Source: Methylobacterium sp. (GTDB taxonomy: Bacteria; Pseudomonadota; Alphaproteobacteria; Rhizobiales; Beijerinckiaceae). From it: a DNA stretch of 8,873 bases. The notes beneath the pieces were generated by a model. That model searched no databases. It was not told the origin of the DNA and saw only the letters and a list, made by a program, of their open reading frames with translations. The stretch is from contig JAJKJG010000260.1 in the NCBI GenBank assembly GCA_021154065.1, forward strand, positions 1 through 8,873. The letters are read 5' to 3'. This document shows positions 4,691 through 8,873 of this stretch, piece by piece (the first letter of the stretch is position 1; every line of letters starts with the position of its first letter). Position numbers and translations under genes: made by a program.

Positions 4691-6019
4691 TCAGGTCTGG
4701 CCGGGCCGGAGCTTGTAGAAGATGTGCCGGCCTATGACGTCCATCTTCTTCAGGCGCTTCGCCCAGCGCGGCCGGACATAATCGGCATGGTAATGCGTCG
4801 CCGCGCCGACGTCGGCCAAGTAGGTCTTGCCCTCCAGGACCTCCTTCGCGATCCGGCTCGCGCTCTGCCACGAGTCCTGGTCGCTGATCCGCAGCGACTT
4901 GCCCTCGCACGCGAACGTGAACTGGCAGGCGAGGTGGCGATGCCGGTTCTGGTAGACGACGCCGCAGATGGACGAGGGGTAGAGGCCGCTCTTCATGCGG
5001 TTGAGCACGACCTGCGCGACCGCCGCCTGGCCCTCCTCGGGCTCGCTGCGCGCCTCGAAATACACCGCTTCGGCGAGGCAGCGCTGCTCCCGATTGAGAT
5101 TGTCCGGATCGATGAGCCCGGCGTAGTTCGGCCGCTCGGCGGGGTCGCGGGCGACGACTGACGTTCCGCGCCCGGCGCGGTCGAGGCGGTGGCTCATGCC
5201 GCCGGCCGGAAACGAGACCGGCGCCGCCGCGATCTCGATCGGGATCGCGTCCGCCGGCGCCGGCGTCGTCGACGACAAGGCGACCGCGCGCGGGACGGCC
5301 GGCGTCGCCCCGCCGGCCGACGGCGTGACCGCGCCGCGGCTCGAAGCGGTGGCGCCGCCGGCCGCCGCTGCCGGCGACTGGATCGAGGTTGCCTGGCGCG
5401 TCGTGGTAGGATCGGGTCCCTGCCAGGGCGTGAAGCCGGGCTCGGCCGAGAGGTCGAGCGCGTCCGCGCCGCCGGCGATGAACGGGCTTGCGAGGTCGTG
5501 CTCGTTCGCGCCGAACAGCATCCGGCTCGCGCCGGCGTTGCCGCTGCGGCGCAGATCCGTGCCGCGGCGGCTGAGGGTCGGGCGGAGGTTGACGATGGGA
5601 TCGCCTTTTCGGGAGCGGTCGACGGCCGGATAGCCGGCGACGCCGGCCTTGAGGTCGGCGCGCGGCGGCAGGCTCGCCGGAACCTCTTCGGCCTCGTCCG
5701 GCAGATCGAATCGCAGGCGCGCCTCGCGCACCAGCCGGTCGAGATCGAGCCGCGGCAGGGCGACGCTGACGCCGAGCCGCACGCCGGAGGGCGGGACCAG
5801 GCTGCCGATCAGCAGCGGCGCGGTCGCGTTCGGGAGCGCGGCGCTGATCCCGGACTGGAAGTCCTGGCCGGCCGAGGCCGTGAACGACACGAGCCAGCCG
5901 GCCGCGAGCGCCCAAGGCGCCGCGGTCGCGCAGACCCATCTCACATTCGAACGGCGGCGACCTGGACGCACGAATCCCCCGCGTCGCTCCCCTCCTCGGA
6001 CATGCGCGCGCCGGGGCAT
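4691..6019 (-). CDS. Cell wall hydrolase, SleB/CwlJ (Hydrolase_2) family, membrane-anchored
   Basis: This is a 442-residue protein with its catalytic domain at the C terminus (about 308-436). The domain has EQRCLAEAVYFEARSEPEEG (311-330), where E317 is the expected catalytic glutamate. VAQVVLNRM (334-342), CQFTFACEG (365-373) and ATHYHADYVRPRW (407-419) follow, all hallmarks of SleB-type lytic transglycosylases/amidases that cut peptidoglycan. A hydrophobic segment at 31-50 is an uncleaved anchor or signal peptide, placing the enzyme in the periplasm. Residues about 50-300 are a long low-complexity linker rich in Ala, Pro, Ser and Gly. In Gram-negative bacteria without spores this family acts in wall remodelling or division. 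ATG 6019 gives a basic 28-residue N-tail; GTG 5971 (codon 17), preceded closely by GGGGGA, is an equally good start and leaves the anchor intact. A CtrA-like site lies upstream. Confidence 0.92.
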   Translation of the reverse strand: MPRRAHVRGGERRGGFVRPGRRRSNVRWVCATAAPWALAAGWLVSFTASAGQDFQSGISAALPNATAPLLIGSLVPPSGVRLGVSVALPRLDLDRLVREARLRFDLPDEAEEVPASLPPRADLKAGVAGYPAVDRSRKGDPIVNLRPTLSRRGTDLRRSGNAGASRMLFGANEHDLASPFIAGGADALDLSAEPGFTPWQGPDPTTTRQATSIQSPAAAAGGATASSRGAVTPSAGGATPAVPRAVALSSTTPAPADAIPIEIAAAPVSFPAGGMSHRLDRAGRGTSVVARDPAERPNYAGLIDPDNLNREQRCLAEAVYFEARSEPEEGQAAVAQVVLNRMKSGLYPSSICGVVYQNRHRHLACQFTFACEGKSLRISDQDSWQSASRIAKEVLEGKTYLADVGAATHYHADYVRPRWAKRLKKMDVIGRHIFYKLRPGQT

Positions 6020-6065
6020 CGAGCCCCATCGCGTGCTCCGCCAGAGAGGTTATCGCGGGGTAACG

Positions 6066-6080
6066 TTGAGGGTTGGTTAA
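6066..6080 (-). promoter_or_regulatory. CtrA-like site upstream of the cell wall hydrolase
   Basis: Read on the - strand, TTAA (6080-6077), seven bases, then TCAA (6069-6066) matches the CtrA consensus TTAA-N7-TTAA with one mismatch. It is 47 bp upstream of ATG 6019. A further GTTA/TAAC inverted pair, at about 6049-6064, lies between it and the gene. CtrA is a cell-cycle regulator of alphaproteobacteria that commonly controls envelope and division genes, so a wall hydrolase is a sensible target. The match is short and the organism is inferred, so confidence is low. Confidence 0.35.
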
Positions 6081-6096
6081 GCCGGTCGCGCCGGTC

Positions 6097-6417
6097 TCAC
6101 GGCCCCTCGGGGCTACGGCTCTCGCCGCGCTCCGGCGCGGCACCGATCGTCATGGGCTCGAACTGCGCCCGCCCGGGACCGCCGTAGGGCTTCTGCGCCG
6201 GCGGCGGACCGGCATAATAGCCGACCGCAGGCGCATAGGCCGCCGCCTCGTTCCGGATGATCGGCCGCTGCGCGACCCGCCGGTGCACCGCGGTCCGCTT
6301 CGCCGGCCTAACTTCGCGGGCGCCGCTCCGCTCCCGCGCTTCGGCCGGAACGTCGAGCGCCGCAAGGGCGAAGGCGCCAGTGAGCCCGGCGGCGAGGATT
6401 CTTGCAGTCGCCTTCAT
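6097..6417 (-). CDS. Small exported protein of unknown function (106 residues)
   Basis: ATG 6417 is chosen because it is preceded by GGAGACGG (a good Shine-Dalgarno) and opens a textbook Sec signal peptide: MKATAR, a hydrophobic core (ILAAGLTGAFALAAL), then AEA as a likely cleavage site near residue 27. A frame extending upstream to 6684 is open but arginine-rich and runs through the neighbouring gene, so it is not used. The mature part, about 79 residues, is basic at first (RERSGAREVRPAKR) and then proline/glycine/tyrosine-rich (AYAPAVGYYAGPPPAQKPYG). This looks like an unstructured periplasmic or surface protein. No family is recognised. It lies between another small exported protein and the cell wall hydrolase, all on one strand. 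Confidence 0.7.
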   Translation of the reverse strand: MKATARILAAGLTGAFALAALDVPAEARERSGAREVRPAKRTAVHRRVAQRPIIRNEAAAYAPAVGYYAGPPPAQKPYGGPGRAQFEPMTIGAAPERGESRSPEGP

Positions 6418-6511
6418 GATCCGTCTCCGTTCGCGGGCCGCGTCGCTCCCGATGGCAACGCGCCTGCCGCTTTTCCGGGCGCCCTCATCGCGCGCTTGTG
6501 AGAGGGGACCC

Positions 6512-6760
6512 TCAATAACCGCCGCCGCCGCCGCCGCTACCCGACGCCGGATCATAGGCGGGCGTCCGTGCCTGGGCGGCCGGAGCCGCTTGCCGCGCCG
6601 GCTCGCGGGCGGCCGGGAGCTGCCGCTGCGCCTTGGCTTTCTTGGCGCGAACCTGCTTGACGCTCGTCTGCGCGAGCGCGCCATGCACCGGCGCCTCGAC
6701 CACGGCAGCGAGGACGAAGAACGCCAATCCGACCGTCACGATCCGAAGGATGCGCTTCAT
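6512..6760 (-). CDS. Small exported protein with Gly-rich tail (82 residues)
   Basis: ATG 6760 follows GGAGG closely (GTGGAGGCGGC). It starts a clear signal peptide: MKRILR, a hydrophobic core (IVTVGLAFFVLAAVV), and HGALAQ, so cleavage is likely near residue 30. The mature chain is only about 50 residues: a Lys/Arg/Ala/Gln-rich segment (VRAKKAKAQRQLPAAREPAR), then PAYDPASGS, six glycines and a final tyrosine. An upstream in-frame ATG at 6817 would bury the signal peptide behind 19 residues and is less likely. There is no family match by eye. The basic, low-complexity mature part suggests binding to nucleic acid, anionic glycan or another protein in the periplasm, but nothing in the sequence fixes this. 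Confidence 0.68.
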   Translation of the reverse strand: MKRILRIVTVGLAFFVLAAVVEAPVHGALAQTSVKQVRAKKAKAQRQLPAAREPARQAAPAAQARTPAYDPASGSGGGGGGY

Positions 6761-6805
6761 GCCGCCGCCTCCACGGGTTGCAGGCCGCAGGCTGGGGCGA
6801 TCGTT

Positions 6806-6833
6806 CTCGCGGCGCAATGCACGAAGCCGCGAG
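6806..6833 (-). terminator. Strong hairpin after the 86-residue membrane protein gene
   Basis: CTCGCGGC and GCCGCGAG form perfect 8-bp arms (6806-6813 with 6826-6833) around a 12-nt loop. The hairpin starts 8 nt beyond the TGA of the 86-residue gene and ends 45 nt before the next start at 6760. That placement marks the likely end of the dikinase transcript. No T tract follows on the - strand, so the hairpin could terminate with help from Rho or simply stabilise the 3' end. Confidence 0.48.
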
Positions 6834-6841
6834 GCCCTTGC

Positions 6842-7102
6842 TCATTTCGACAGCTCGATGATGCCGGTCGCGATCAGCGCCGCGCCGACGACGCCGATCG
6901 CCCGCTGCTCCATGGTGAGCGGCTCAATCCGCCCGGCGCGCCCGAGCGGCATGAGCACGAGATCGGCGACGAGCGAGGCGATCAGCGGCAGCGTGAAGGC
7001 GGGCACCGGCAGCACGTTGAGCGCCGGAAACCTCGCCACCGCCAATCCCGCGAGCACGCCGAAGGCGAGAAGGCCGAGGACGTAGAGCTTGCCGCCGCTC
7101 AC
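6842..7102 (-). CDS. Small membrane protein of unknown function (86 residues)
   Basis: GTG 7102 lies 7 nt after the stop codon of the dikinase gene, so the two are almost certainly on one transcript and perhaps translationally coupled. An in-frame extension to 7249 exists but is arginine-rich and runs back over the dikinase C terminus, so it is rejected. Three hydrophobic segments are visible: about residues 5-24 (KLYVLGLLAFGVLAGLAVA), 31-51 (PVPAFTLPLIASLVADLVLM) and 66-82 (RAIGVVGAALIATGIIE). The loops are short, and a basic loop with an acidic residue (GRAGRIEPLTMEQ) precedes the last span. It is an integral inner membrane protein of no recognised family. Its link to pyruvate metabolism is positional only. 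Confidence 0.68.
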   Translation of the reverse strand: MSGGKLYVLGLLAFGVLAGLAVARFPALNVLPVPAFTLPLIASLVADLVLMPLGRAGRIEPLTMEQRAIGVVGAALIATGIIELSK

Positions 7103-7109
7103 CGGGGGA

Positions 7110-8873
<1,764 letters not shown>

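Noticed and set aside
4617..6143. 508-codon - strand frame overlapping the cell wall hydrolase in another phase
   Set aside because: Although longer than the hydrolase frame, it is dominated by Arg, Pro and Gly with no domain, while the 442-residue frame has the full SleB catalytic motif set.
5189..6187. 332-codon + strand frame opposite the hydrolase linker
   Set aside because: The very arginine-rich translation reflects the antisense of an Ala/Pro/Ser-rich linker; no ribosome binding site or domain.
6418..6511. Possible terminator between the two small exported protein genes
   Set aside because: Only a 4-bp stem (GAGG/CCTC) and a GGGCGCCC palindrome are visible, too weak to call; no T tract.
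6520..6540. GCC triplet run as a possible microsatellite
   Set aside because: It encodes the six-glycine tail of the 82-residue exported protein, so it is explained by coding, although repeat-length variation there would be unsurprising.

Overview
The window is GC-rich throughout, with long overlapping open frames on both strands and many GTG/TTG starts. Gene content and protein style (RTX-type M10 protease, SleB-type cell wall hydrolase with a membrane anchor, pyruvate phosphate dikinase, polytopic family 2 glycosyltransferase) suggest an alphaproteobacterium, most likely Hyphomicrobiales (Rhizobiales). That assignment is inferred from style, not from a marker gene. No mobile element, CRISPR array, tRNA or rRNA was seen.

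Layout. (1) Positions 1-291 hold the C-terminal end of a membrane-anchored family 2 glycosyltransferase on the + strand. It overlaps by 34 bp, tail to tail, a soluble family 2 glycosyltransferase on the - strand (258-1412). (2) Upstream of the second transferase, on the same strand, lies a 696-residue secreted serralysin-like M10 metalloprotease (1496-3586). It has two blocks of RTX repeats, and the second is built on a regular 27-residue super-repeat. (3) After a divergent intergenic region (3587-3808) with a perfect 16-bp palindrome comes a small + strand cluster: a 28-codon hydrophobic microprotein (3809-3895), a 134-residue single-span membrane protein (4027-4431) closed by a strong hairpin, and a second copy of the microprotein (4534-4620). 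The two microproteins share 22 of 28 residues and differ by 10 silent codon changes, which suggests selection on the peptides. They are the least expected content here. (4) From 4691 to the right edge everything is on the - strand. In transcription order these are the C-terminal two thirds of pyruvate phosphate dikinase, an 86-residue membrane protein 7 nt downstream, a strong hairpin, two small exported proteins of unknown function (82 and 106 residues), and a SleB/CwlJ-family cell wall hydrolase.

How the genes relate. The pyruvate phosphate dikinase end is central carbon metabolism. Most of the rest is envelope or surface biology: two glycosyltransferases, an exported protease, a peptidoglycan hydrolase, two exported small proteins and several small membrane proteins. 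No type I secretion genes for the protease are in view. The pairing of the microproteins with the 134-residue protein as a functional unit is a hypothesis from position and duplication.
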